Below, piece after piece: positions 7,181 to 15,433 of a stretch of 64,000 bases of DNA; the first letter of the stretch is position 1, and each line of letters starts with the position of its first letter. This stretch comes from Candidatus Thorarchaeota archaeon. Its GTDB lineage: Archaea > Asgardarchaeota > Thorarchaeia > Thorarchaeales > Thorarchaeaceae. Where the stretch lies: positions 34,865 through 98,864 of the forward strand of contig RDNZ01000006.1 of NCBI GenBank assembly GCA_011364905.1. Reading direction: 5' to 3'. Made by a program: the position numbers and the translations under genes. A model generated the notes under the pieces. It ran no database searches. It saw only the letters and a list, made by a program, of their open reading frames with translations, and had not been told where the DNA came from.

Positions 7181-9733
7181 TCAGTAGTTTGTGACCCTCA
7201 ATAGTTTCTCCGGTAGTTCCTCAATGGAAGCGATATCTAAGACCACTCCATGAGCATGCTTGGCTAGGGCATCGGCGGCTTGAGGATTATAGGAAGATTT
7301 TGGAACGATTATAATCATCTTAATCCCTAATGGCTTCATTCGCTCAGCAAGTTGTTCGCATATAGCTTGATCACTCAAATACATGTCAGTTGAGAAGATG
7401 AAGACTTTTTCTTTCGCACGAGTGTCCTCAAAATTCTGAAGAGCCAGTTTCATTGACTCTGCGCCACCCGTTCCACCTCCAGCTCTCGCTTCCAGGAGAT
7501 CAGCGGCAACCTTGTCTACTGAAACATTCTTTTCCGACATGGTCTTGACAACATGAGTGACGCTGTCGAAGAGAACAACCCCAAAATCGTCACGTTTGAT
7601 TCCATAGAGTCCGGCCATCACCGAAATTGCTAACATACCCAGTTTCTCAGCTGAGTTCATGGAGCCACTCTTGTCCAATGCCCAGTAGAAAGCACGGTGT
7701 CCTTGATATGTTTCAGTCACCAAGAAGTCGGAGTCCTCGATCATCTTGAAGTTTGTCTGCCCTTGAGACATCAAAGACTCAATGGTCTCTTCGAGGTCTA
7801 TAAGATCAAAGTCATCCCCTATCCTGAAAGGCCTGACTGTTGTCGACTCTAAGAGACCGCCCAGCATGCTACTGCCCATTGTTTGTCTGGCATATCTCAT
7901 CCCCAAGTCTATCAAAAGACGCCTTGCGATCTCTCTGAGTTTCTTTTTGAGCTCATCTGGCAACTGGTCTCTGTATGCATACCAAATGCGGATGATGTTG
8001 GTTGCAGGACCGCCTAAAAGTCCCCCAAATGCCATTTCGGCACGATTCTTATCATAGGGCTGAGACCCCGTTCCTCCCCCAGGTCCAGTGCCAGATCCAT
8101 ATCTTTGGGCACCATAACCTCGACTTCCAGTTCCCAATGCCGCATGAAGGTCTTCGTGAGCAATTGCACCAAGTGCGCTTTGATTTCCCTTCTCTGCGGC
8201 TATATCAGCAAGTTGCCGCAATTGCTGACCAGAAAGACCAGCTGCAGAAACAAGATTGTGAAGACGATCAAAATCTGACACGCCCGCCTCAATCAGTTTC
8301 TTGATGACATCATATGAGGGATTCAGGAGTTCAAGGATTTCTGCCTCTGACATCCCAAGACGATCTCCTGCTTTTCTAATCGATTCTTTTGAGGGCACTT
8401 GACCCATTCGAGAGAGTTGCTTGACAGTGTTTCGAAGATGCGTCTTAGTAGGAGATGTGTCGCATGCGGCATCAGCAAGCTTTTGCATGGCTTTGCCCCA
8501 TTCCTTTTTTGTATGGTTGGTTGAAAGCTCAGAACTCATTCCCATCCCTTGAGATACTGACGATCTCAAGAAATCAGAAGGGGAGGATCTTGCTTTGGCG
8601 TCCTGAATCGTTGACTCAGTTTGTTTCTCAAGAAGACTGTCCCAACTCTGATTGTCACGAGCAGAGTCCGCCAATTGTCGCATGTCTACATTGTTGTGTC
8701 CGCCGTTGTCATATTCCGCATCGTAGGCCTTGAGAAGGTCCTCCATTATGTCTTGACCTGTATGCTTCTTGATTTTCTCAGCAAAAGCAGCAGAGTCACT
8801 GAGAGAGTATCTAGTTGCTGCGTCCTGAATATGCTTTTCCAGATTATCAGGCACACGTCCCAGCTCAGCTGCGTAGTCTGTAACCTCGCTAAGGTCAGAG
8901 AGATTATCTTGTAGAGTTTGGTCCAAAGATTCCCTAGTCTTCTCATCAAGAGTTCCCATTTCTTCCATATGTTTCAGAGCTCGCGCGGCAGTGCTCGGAT
9001 CTCTACGTGCTAAGTCCGAAAATGATTGCTCAATGTCTTTGTCGCCGCGAAGAGCTTTTCCTGCCAACTGCTCTGCGGCGTTTGGCAACTCGCAGACTTC
9101 ATCCAACACCTGAAGGGTCTGAGAATTCTTCAGGTCTTGGGAAGTGAGCGCACCAGCTTTATCAAGAAGTTTAGAGCTAGCATTATCCATAAGCTCCTGG
9201 TTGCTCGTGATACCGCGAAGCACGATATCCCCATCTGTCAAGTAATCTGTCGCAGCCTCGTATAACTGCTGGTCTCCATTCTTGTGAAGTTCTTGTAAGT
9301 AGTCGTAACCAGCTTTCACCTTCTCTTTCTTTATGACCTTCGCGAGCTCTTGTTCTCGTCGAATCTGGTCCATCACCTTCTCTAAGGCGTCTTTCTGTTT
9401 CTTTGAGGCGTCAGCTGCAGCAGCTGCTTGTTCCTTTTCACTGGGTTTTGGCCGTTCTACTTTTTCTCGTCCAAGAAGAATGTCCTCTGCAATCTCCCTA
9501 GCAATATCCTGATCTGGCGGATATGTTGTGAAGACAGCCGCTTCGAGGAAGTCTTCAAGGGTCAGTTGTCCATTCCTGAAATATCTGGCAGAAAGGAGTT
9601 GTGGGATCGACTGTGTCTGCCGGACACTTGGCTTTTTGGCCACATCCCTTCTATTTCGCATCCGCTTGGTAAACTCGTAAGCAAAGGGAGGTGCATTACT
9701 AGGCACAGGAGTGACTCGAGGCTCAGTAGCCAT
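7181..9733 (-). CDS. Large VWA-domain protein partnered with MoxR ATPase
   Basis: An 850-residue protein. Residues about 681-850 form a von Willebrand A domain with an intact MIDAS: Asp687-x-Ser-x-Ser (DKSGSM), a Thr in GGGTGG (about 755) and an Asp in STDMYLSD (about 783). Residues 60-550 are a long, charged, helical region made of loosely repeated helical units. A Gly-rich linker lies at about 555-585, and residues 590-670 precede the VWA. MoxR/VWA pairs act as ATP-driven chaperone or metal-insertion machines, the VWA protein binding substrate or metal and the ATPase supplying force. The MoxR gene lies 5 bp upstream in the same operon. The start is ATG with GGGGAG upstream. The long helical N-terminus is larger than in CoxE- or YehP-like partners. 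Confidence 0.85.
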   Translation of the reverse strand: MATEPRVTPVPSNAPPFAYEFTKRMRNRRDVAKKPSVRQTQSIPQLLSARYFRNGQLTLEDFLEAAVFTTYPPDQDIAREIAEDILLGREKVERPKPSEKEQAAAAADASKKQKDALEKVMDQIRREQELAKVIKKEKVKAGYDYLQELHKNGDQQLYEAATDYLTDGDIVLRGITSNQELMDNASSKLLDKAGALTSQDLKNSQTLQVLDEVCELPNAAEQLAGKALRGDKDIEQSFSDLARRDPSTAARALKHMEEMGTLDEKTRESLDQTLQDNLSDLSEVTDYAAELGRVPDNLEKHIQDAATRYSLSDSAAFAEKIKKHTGQDIMEDLLKAYDAEYDNGGHNNVDMRQLADSARDNQSWDSLLEKQTESTIQDAKARSSPSDFLRSSVSQGMGMSSELSTNHTKKEWGKAMQKLADAACDTSPTKTHLRNTVKQLSRMGQVPSKESIRKAGDRLGMSEAEILELLNPSYDVIKKLIEAGVSDFDRLHNLVSAAGLSGQQLRQLADIAAEKGNQSALGAIAHEDLHAALGTGSRGYGAQRYGSGTGPGGGTGSQPYDKNRAEMAFGGLLGGPATNIIRIWYAYRDQLPDELKKKLREIARRLLIDLGMRYARQTMGSSMLGGLLESTTVRPFRIGDDFDLIDLEETIESLMSQGQTNFKMIEDSDFLVTETYQGHRAFYWALDKSGSMNSAEKLGMLAISVMAGLYGIKRDDFGVVLFDSVTHVVKTMSEKNVSVDKVAADLLEARAGGGTGGAESMKLALQNFEDTRAKEKVFIFSTDMYLSDQAICEQLAERMKPLGIKMIIIVPKSSYNPQAADALAKHAHGVVLDIASIEELPEKLLRVTNY

Positions 9734-9738
9734 TTCAG

Positions 9739-10644
9739 CTAGCTCCCCAGATTTCGTCGTACAATTGAGTTAACAGCTGGCTCGGGTTCTATCCCAGGTC
9801 TGAAGCGCAGTGCGCCAACCAACACATATGTTGCTGCTTTCGAGAGAGTGGAATGTGATATCGATGACTCCTTCATCCTTTTCGTCATTTGTGCCGCAAG
9901 CCTTGAGATTGATATCCCTGCCCGAATGCTAGCGGGGATCTCGATGTCGGTGTTGGCCCTAGTAGATGACACTAGACCATAGACCTTCTCGAGCACAGCA
10001 TCACTTAACTTGTACTCAGGACAGTTCATCTTCACGATTTCTATCTCGGTCTCCTTTCTCGGGTACCCGAGACGTATCCACACTCTAACACGGTCTCTCA
10101 GTGCCTCGCTTAGTCTGTGAGCTCCTGACATCTCCTCCGGGTTCATCGTCAAAACAGGATAGAATCCCTCGTTAGCTCGTATCCGACCCAGCCTCTGCAC
10201 GCTGATGGAACGCTCTTCGAACGGGTCCAGTAAGGAGTTTTGCACAAACTCACTGAGACGATTCCCTTCATTGAGACCAAAGACTCCTCCGAAGACCATG
10301 CTTTTGAGCAGTGGTCCAGGTTCGAACGCCTCCAGCGTGAATCCTTTGTTAAGAACTATACTCGGATTGAACGCACCTACCAGATGTGAGGGTCGCACTC
10401 CTTCGTCCCCAGTGATCCAGTAGAGTTCCCTCTTGCTTCTCTCCGCATAGGCTCGCAAAAGAAGCGTTTTTCCGACGCCTGGAGGTCCTATTATGCCAGG
10501 TATCAGATTCGCGTTCTCACAGTCGGTGAGTACCCCAAACGCATCAGCGTATTGCTCTTTGATGACGATCCGGACCTTCTCCGAAGTGGCGGCCTTCAGT
10601 CGTTCATCAAAAGCCTCCTTGAAAAGAGTGTTCTCGTTCTGCAT
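9739..10644 (-). CDS. MoxR-family AAA+ ATPase
   Basis: About 301 residues. Walker A is GPPGVGKT at 53-60, sensor 1 is Asn168 in LTMNP, and arginine-finger-like residues lie in LSEALRDRVRV at about 178-189. The Walker B position reads VFGLNEGNR: the usual Asp is Asn, although the catalytic Glu remains, so hydrolysis may be weak or altered. I chose ATG 10644 rather than the longer frame opening at 10755 because a TATA box lies within the extension at the right distance and homologues begin near this point. It is the first gene of an operon with the VWA protein. Confidence 0.85.
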   Translation of the reverse strand: MQNENTLFKEAFDERLKAATSEKVRIVIKEQYADAFGVLTDCENANLIPGIIGPPGVGKTLLLRAYAERSKRELYWITGDEGVRPSHLVGAFNPSIVLNKGFTLEAFEPGPLLKSMVFGGVFGLNEGNRLSEFVQNSLLDPFEERSISVQRLGRIRANEGFYPVLTMNPEEMSGAHRLSEALRDRVRVWIRLGYPRKETEIEIVKMNCPEYKLSDAVLEKVYGLVSSTRANTDIEIPASIRAGISISRLAAQMTKRMKESSISHSTLSKAATYVLVGALRFRPGIEPEPAVNSIVRRNLGS

Positions 10645-10685
10645 ACAACGCCCCCATTGTAACTGATAGGGAGTATGGATGTAGG

Positions 10686-10697
10686 GTATATAACCTG
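10686..10697 (-). promoter_or_regulatory. TATA-box promoter of the moxR-VWA operon
   Basis: On the minus strand the sequence GGTTATATACCC gives a strong archaeal TATA box. A start site about 25 bp downstream would fall near 10663 and leave a leader of about 20 nt before ATG 10644. This supports the shorter start of the ATPase gene. Confidence 0.55.
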
Positions 10698-10830
10698 CTC
10701 CATTTTCTACTTTATGGAGAGATGAGTAGACCAAAATTAGCGTGGTACGCTTCATTGTGAAGTCATTGATTCGAATATCTTATTAGAAACAGAGGATAGT
10801 AATGATTAGAGGTTAGCGGGAGTATACGTC

Positions 10831-10986
10831 ATGAGCGAAAGAAAAATCACACAGACAGCACATATTGAATTCACCGCTCCACGAGGATCCCTCTTCAATA
10901 ATTCATTCTGTATATTATGCAGACTAGTTGGAGTGGTGCTTTTCATAATAGGGTGGGTCTATATCACATTGTTCCCAGTCACATGA
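10831..10986 (+). CDS. Small single-span membrane protein (51 aa)
   Basis: A short frame of 51 codons in an otherwise empty 349-bp gap. It reads MSERKITQTAHIEFTAPRG, then one hydrophobic helix of about 24 residues with two Cys (CILCRLVG, VVLFIIGWVYI), and stops without touching the convergent gene whose stop is at 10994. A GGGAG Shine-Dalgarno lies 8-12 nt upstream of the ATG, and an AT-rich promoter-like stretch lies at about 10780-10800. It is divergent from the moxR operon. A start, a ribosome site and a clean transmembrane helix make it plausible, but without homologues it remains tentative. Confidence 0.45.
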   Translation: MSERKITQTAHIEFTAPRGSLFNNSFCILCRLVGVVLFIIGWVYITLFPVT

Positions 10987-10993
10987 CCCGCTT

Positions 10994-11977
10994 CTACTTC
11001 TTGCCAAGTTCAGAATAAGTGAAGAGAGCTGGTTCTCCGCCAGTATGGTAAAACAGAGTTGGAGAGTCTGAAGCAATGTCGCCGGCAAGAGCCATCCTAA
11101 TGAGAGCAAGTCCCGCTTTTCCCGTATACACTGGATCGAGGAAGACACCATCCATCTTGGCAAACATCTCGATTGCACTTACCACGCCATCCTCAAGGAC
11201 GCCGTACCCTTTGCCAATGAAGCTGTCATCCACATGAATCTTGGGTTCGAATGGCTCAATCTCGGGATAGGTCTCAGTTGTTCGCGTAATGAGATCTTGG
11301 ACTTCATCCTTCATCTCATCAGCAGGTTTACTCACTGAAATGCCAATCACATCTATGCCGAGATTCAGCATATGTTCTCCTAGGATCAATCCTGCCAGAG
11401 TTCCTCCTGTGCCGACCGCAACGAGTATCCGGTCTGGAAAGAAATCATTAGCTTGAAACTGAGTGTTTAGCTCCTCCATTGCCAACGCATAGGGAACGAT
11501 ACCTACCGGCATAGCAGCTCCAGCTGGGATTGCATATGGGGACAGACCGAAGTCAACAAGTGTCTCCATGATGGCATCAAGGCGTTTGCTCAAAGTGAAG
11601 ACCGATTCATCTGGGAAAAACTTAATCTCTGCTCCAAGCATCTTATCAAGCAGGAGGTTACCAGTGTATTCCTCAGGCTCATCGCCCCCGAGGAGAAGGA
11701 TGCACCTCATTCCTGCTACAGCTGCTGCTCCCGCTGTTTGTCGACAATGGTTGCTTTGAATCCCGCCAACAGTCACAAGTGTGTCACATTTGTTTGCCTT
11801 TGCATCTCCCAAGACGAATTCGAGTTTCCGTGTCTTATTCCCTCCAAAGGAGAGTCCCGTTTGGTCATCACGCTTGATCCAAAGCTGATCAATCCCAATC
11901 GATTCTCCAAGATTCCTCAATTGGTGAAGTGGCGTTGGAAGAAATGCGATTCGCTCTCGAGGAAGGCTTTCAAACAT
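10994..11977 (-). CDS. D-cysteine desulfhydrase / ACC deaminase-family PLP enzyme
   Basis: A 327-residue fold-type II PLP enzyme of the D-cysteine desulfhydrase / 1-aminocyclopropane-1-carboxylate deaminase family. It starts with LPTPLHQL, then LWIKRDD, the PLP-lysine motif FGGNKTRKLEF (residues about 44-54), the GGIQSNHCRQTA phosphate and substrate loop, and a second Gly-rich loop VGTGGTLAGL. D-cysteine desulfhydrases release pyruvate, sulfide and ammonia; other members act on ACC or on L-cysteate-like substrates. The frame is open up to 12130, but ATG 11977 is the start because it begins the conserved N-terminus and sits 2 bp after the stop of the upstream VIT-like gene. Confidence 0.85.
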   Translation of the reverse strand: MFESLPRERIAFLPTPLHQLRNLGESIGIDQLWIKRDDQTGLSFGGNKTRKLEFVLGDAKANKCDTLVTVGGIQSNHCRQTAGAAAVAGMRCILLLGGDEPEEYTGNLLLDKMLGAEIKFFPDESVFTLSKRLDAIMETLVDFGLSPYAIPAGAAMPVGIVPYALAMEELNTQFQANDFFPDRILVAVGTGGTLAGLILGEHMLNLGIDVIGISVSKPADEMKDEVQDLITRTTETYPEIEPFEPKIHVDDSFIGKGYGVLEDGVVSAIEMFAKMDGVFLDPVYTGKAGLALIRMALAGDIASDSPTLFYHTGGEPALFTYSELGKK

Positions 11978-11979
11978 CG

Positions 11980-12648
11980 CTACCCGACTGCTCCTGTAAT
12001 ATATGAAACGATAACCATTAGAATCGCAGTCATAATGCCAGCGAATAGGGTCTTGGCTCCATAAGACCAGATGTTCTTCTTTGATACGGAACCTAAGAAA
12101 AGACCAAGCGCAAAAAGCAGGGCAAGACAAATACCAATGGCAAAGTAAAATGCCATTCGATATCCAAGAATTCCACTTGGCACAAAAAAGAGCGGAATGA
12201 TGATGATAAATGCGGCAATTGCGGGAGATGAGCCATCAATGAGGGCAACAACAACCGATGTCGTTTTCGAAGCTTTTGCATACATGGAATCACTCATGTC
12301 GCTCAGCATAGCTTTTCCAATTTCTTCGACCTCACGGTCACGTTCCGCACTCTCAGTTAAATACGATCCACTAAATCCTGAGATGGCCATGGCAATACTC
12401 GTCCCTGCTGCTGCCAGAAGTATTGCATCGAACTGAAGATGTGCCTGATCTGGTATGGCAGGGTTTATTGTTAAGAGGCCACCAAGAATGAGCCCCATCA
12501 TTGTTAGAGCTCCATCAAACGCATTCATTGCAAGGTACCTTCGAGCTATCTCAACACCCTGAGTTAGCTCAAGAGCTCTCATAATTCGCTGAACACGCCC
12601 ACCTTCAAGGGTGGGGTATGTATGGTTGTCTTCGTCAGAATTGGACAC
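11980..12648 (-). CDS. VIT1/CCC1-like membrane protein
   Basis: A 222-residue membrane protein with about five transmembrane helices (roughly 45-65, 72-95, 140-158, 163-187 and 196-220). The first helix carries the FDGALTMMGLILGG pattern seen in VIT1/CCC1 Fe2+/Mn2+ transporters, and the loop after helix 2 holds acidic residues (ESAERDREVEEIG) where the family places its metal-binding helix. Family members load divalent iron or manganese into a compartment or export it. The start is GTG. It is the first gene of a two-gene operon with the PLP enzyme, 2 bp apart. Confidence 0.7.
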   Translation of the reverse strand: MSNSDEDNHTYPTLEGGRVQRIMRALELTQGVEIARRYLAMNAFDGALTMMGLILGGLLTINPAIPDQAHLQFDAILLAAAGTSIAMAISGFSGSYLTESAERDREVEEIGKAMLSDMSDSMYAKASKTTSVVVALIDGSSPAIAAFIIIIPLFFVPSGILGYRMAFYFAIGICLALLFALGLFLGSVSKKNIWSYGAKTLFAGIMTAILMVIVSYITGAVG

Positions 12649-12724
12649 CGAGTTCGTTGCTCCAGGAGTCAGATGTTTGGACTACTGATTGAGGCGTGTT
12701 ATAAATCAATGCATTTGAGATTTT

Positions 12725-12913
12725 CTATGGAAATAGCCCAAAGAGTGCGAATCCGGGTAACATTAAGGCAAGTACAATCAATAACACGAACAGAAGAATC
12801 ACGGCCAAAAGAATCCACATCCAGCATTCGCAACATCGAGTACAACAACCTTTTTCCTTTGGTGGCGGTGGTTGCTGATAACCATAGTCTCCAGGCATCG
12901 GTATCTCAGTCAT
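12725..12913 (-). CDS. Small Cys-rich single-span membrane protein (62 aa)
   Basis: Read from ATG 12913: a short N-terminal part with a Pro run (GYQQPPPPKEKG), a dense Cys cluster (GCCTRCCECW) directly against the membrane, then one helix of about 25 hydrophobic residues ending LFGLFP. The five closely spaced Cys could be lipidated (as juxtamembrane Cys often are in eukaryotes), bind metal or form disulfides. An upstream extension of the frame to 13042 has no protein-like character and I exclude it. No family recognised. Confidence 0.55.
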   Translation of the reverse strand: MTEIPMPGDYGYQQPPPPKEKGCCTRCCECWMWILLAVILLFVLLIVLALMLPGFALFGLFP

Positions 12914-13068
12914 ATTAATCACAACGGGGATAGTCAAGTGCTGGCAGACTGGAAATTTCCCCCTATGAATCTTACCTGCTTGTAGCCGTAGAGGTTTTAA
13001 GGGCTCAAACAGAAGGGGTGACGTGAATTGAGCCAGACTCATGGTCGCGCTTATAGGGGTCAGATGTT

Positions 13069-14550
13069 TTGACTGGAGAAAACAGAATCTACACCATTTT
13101 GGACAGGCCTTGGGGACTTCGCATGATTGGTGTTACCCAGATGACTTTTGGAGTATTTGGTCTGTTTGCATCTATTGGAATTTTCCTTGGAACTTTCTTT
13201 GGTGCCTTGGGCTCAATAGGATACGTCTATGGTATGCTCCTTTTTGGAGGGGTAGCATTTCCATGCCTTGTTATTGGTAATTATGTGGATGACTTAAGAA
13301 GAAGAGCGGTAGCTGCGCAAATAGTCTATAGTCTTATTGCTGTAGTCCTAAGTGGCTATTTTCTGTACGTCCAGGGAATTTCCTATTATTGGGGTTTTCC
13401 GATTTTCGGCAATCCTGACTTTGGGATTGCCATAGGTAACATTGCCGCTTTCATAGTTGCATCACAGTCATTAATCATTCTCTATCTACTTGCCCGTTGG
13501 AAGGCAGTAGCGCCTCCGCCTGGAGCATCGGTTGAAAGAGATAAAACACGAGCCAGGTTGCTGAGATCGACTCATGTACCATCACCCCTAGAGCCAGCTC
13601 TTTTGGCACCTGATGGCAGCACATTGTCTCCAGATGAGGAGCAGAAGATCCTCGGCGTGACAAAAGTGGTCACGGAGGAAGGAATGGCTATCCTCTGCTC
13701 TAACTGCAATGGCGCAACTCCTCTCTCAAAGGTTGGAGAGGATAATACACTGCATTGTGATTTTTGTGGAGTTCTCCTTGGCGTGAGTAGTGTATTCGTT
13801 CCCTGTGAGAATCACAAGGAGTATTTGGCTGCGACAACCTGCAATGTGTGCGGGAAACACTTTTGCAGACAGTGCCTAACTGTGCAAGAGCCTCCAGTCG
13901 ATGAAAGATGGGAGGGCTCCGCGGTCTATCTCTGCAAGAAATGCTTTGAAGGTCGTTATCGTCCAGCTGTCACCACTGCATCACTTGTGATACCGATTGA
14001 CCAACTATTCTCAACCGCAGGCAGTAGATTCTCAAGAGTCGGACAGCTGTACCGTAGCTTCTTGGGAGCTTACGCAAGTGGCATGAAGTATCTCTGGAGA
14101 GTCCCCCTCGAACTACTCGCAAGTATTGGGAAGTCGGGTGGCGGAAACAACGATAACTGCGCAGGGGCTTTGATTTTGATGGTCATCGTCATCATCGCGA
14201 TACCTATCCTTGCAGGGATACTGATGATTTTGGGTGCCATTATTATTATCCCGATCCTCTTCTATGCTGGTCTAATTGCGGTGACAGTCGAAGCGGCAAA
14301 GATAGTCAGTGGCACGGACTTTCAGTCTGTTGACAATGCTCGTGTTAGAGCAATTCATGATCACCGTCATCCGAAGGTCACTGAGTCGAAGCTACGACCC
14401 TCTGTACGAGTATGGGAGGATGAATACAGAAGAGCCTCTAGTGAACATCGGCGGCTAATAAGAGGAATCGAGGCTGAAAAACGCGAACATGAGAGAAGAA
14501 GGCGCTCACGGGAGCCATCTGCATCTTTCTGGAGAGATGAGTATGACTGA
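13069..14550 (+). CDS. Membrane protein with zinc ribbon and B-box-like zinc finger
   Basis: A 493-residue protein. Residues about 15-150 hold four transmembrane helices. Residues about 208-240 are a zinc ribbon (CSNCNGATP then CDFCG). Residues about 243-300 form a B-box-like cross-brace: CENHKEYLAATTCNVCGKHFCRQC, then CKKCF. Residues about 365-415 hold two more membrane helices, and the tail (425-493) is rich in Arg and Glu. B-box-type fingers usually mediate protein or ubiquitin-pathway contacts in eukaryotes. The start appears to be TTG, with AGGGG upstream. The gene overlaps the next one, which repeats the same finger pair, so the two are likely paralogues working together. Confidence 0.75.
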   Translation: MTGENRIYTILDRPWGLRMIGVTQMTFGVFGLFASIGIFLGTFFGALGSIGYVYGMLLFGGVAFPCLVIGNYVDDLRRRAVAAQIVYSLIAVVLSGYFLYVQGISYYWGFPIFGNPDFGIAIGNIAAFIVASQSLIILYLLARWKAVAPPPGASVERDKTRARLLRSTHVPSPLEPALLAPDGSTLSPDEEQKILGVTKVVTEEGMAILCSNCNGATPLSKVGEDNTLHCDFCGVLLGVSSVFVPCENHKEYLAATTCNVCGKHFCRQCLTVQEPPVDERWEGSAVYLCKKCFEGRYRPAVTTASLVIPIDQLFSTAGSRFSRVGQLYRSFLGAYASGMKYLWRVPLELLASIGKSGGGNNDNCAGALILMVIVIIAIPILAGILMILGAIIIIPILFYAGLIAVTVEAAKIVSGTDFQSVDNARVRAIHDHRHPKVTESKLRPSVRVWEDEYRRASSEHRRLIRGIEAEKREHERRRRSREPSASFWRDEYD

Positions 14551-15406
14551 AGCTGGGCAAGAACAGATTATGTGTCCAGTCTGCGGCGGTCCGGTCATTA
14601 TTGACAATAAAGACAAGGTCAATCGTTGCCAGTACTGTGCAAGCCCTGTCCTTGGTCCCAGTCAGAGTCGAGACTGCGTTAATCATCCAGGAGTATTGGC
14701 AAAAGAGGTCTGTCATGTCTGTGGAGACCTTGTCTGCGAGAAATGCATGCAAAAACGTGTGGGAGAGTACGGCGGTAAGCTCTTGACCATTGTCAACTGC
14801 CAAAAACCGTCCTGCATCGCTGAGAGTGAGTGGGCCAAACCACTCAATGAAGAGTATCAGAAACTTGCCAATATGGATTGGGCGGACAGGATTGACAATA
14901 TCATCCTTCGAATCACAGGCTTCGGTGCGATAGTCATGATGGTCTTTGAGCTGCTGTTCTTTCTAGGGGTCTTGTACTTTCAATACTTCACACCCTGGAG
15001 CATGCCAGAAGTCAGACTTGTTCTCGGCTCATCTTTTGTAGTTGGACCATTCCTCATGATTCCTGTGTCGATTTTGGTGTTCTGTATTTTCGGAAACCTA
15101 CTCGCAGCTATATTACTTCAATCAGCTTTGCAGGTGTATGTCCCTGATCGCCAGCTTGGTGCAGGTGTAACGCTCCTGGTGATTCTCATAATCGAGGTCG
15201 CTCACCTTCTCTTCCGAGGGCTATTCTTTGGTTTATTGACCCTTCCCAATCCCTACTTCTTGCCCCTCATGATTGGCGCATTCCTATTTGGCACCGTTCT
15301 GGTCTTCATAGGTTCACTCATGGCTATCTATGTGGGCAATAAGAAACGAATACAGCTGAAGAAAGCCAGAATCCAGTTGAATCTAACTCTCAAGAAAGGT
15401 ACCTAG
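14543..15406 (+). CDS. Membrane protein with zinc ribbon and B-box-like finger (paralogue of preceding gene)
   Basis: About 287 residues. The N-terminal soluble part has a zinc ribbon (CPVCGGPVI, CQYCASP) followed by a B-box-like finger (CVNHPGVLAKEVCHVCGDLVCEKC). Four transmembrane helices follow at about residues 125-275, ending with a basic tail. The finger layout copies that of the upstream protein, but the order is reversed: here the fingers precede all membrane helices. ATG 14543 is preferred because GGAG lies about 8 nt upstream; ATG 14537 is possible. It overlaps the upstream gene by 8 bp. Confidence 0.75.
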   Translation: MTEAGQEQIMCPVCGGPVIIDNKDKVNRCQYCASPVLGPSQSRDCVNHPGVLAKEVCHVCGDLVCEKCMQKRVGEYGGKLLTIVNCQKPSCIAESEWAKPLNEEYQKLANMDWADRIDNIILRITGFGAIVMMVFELLFFLGVLYFQYFTPWSMPEVRLVLGSSFVVGPFLMIPVSILVFCIFGNLLAAILLQSALQVYVPDRQLGAGVTLLVILIIEVAHLLFRGLFFGLLTLPNPYFLPLMIGAFLFGTVLVFIGSLMAIYVGNKKRIQLKKARIQLNLTLKKGT

Positions 15407-15433
15407 TTCCGTCATATGGATACTTGCGTTAAA

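Noticed and set aside
10645-10755. N-terminal extension of the MoxR ATPase
   Set aside because: It contains the TATA box for the operon and lacks family similarity.
11978-12130. N-terminal extension of the D-cysteine desulfhydrase-like enzyme
   Set aside because: It overlaps the end of the VIT-like gene in another frame, and the family N-terminus begins at 11977.
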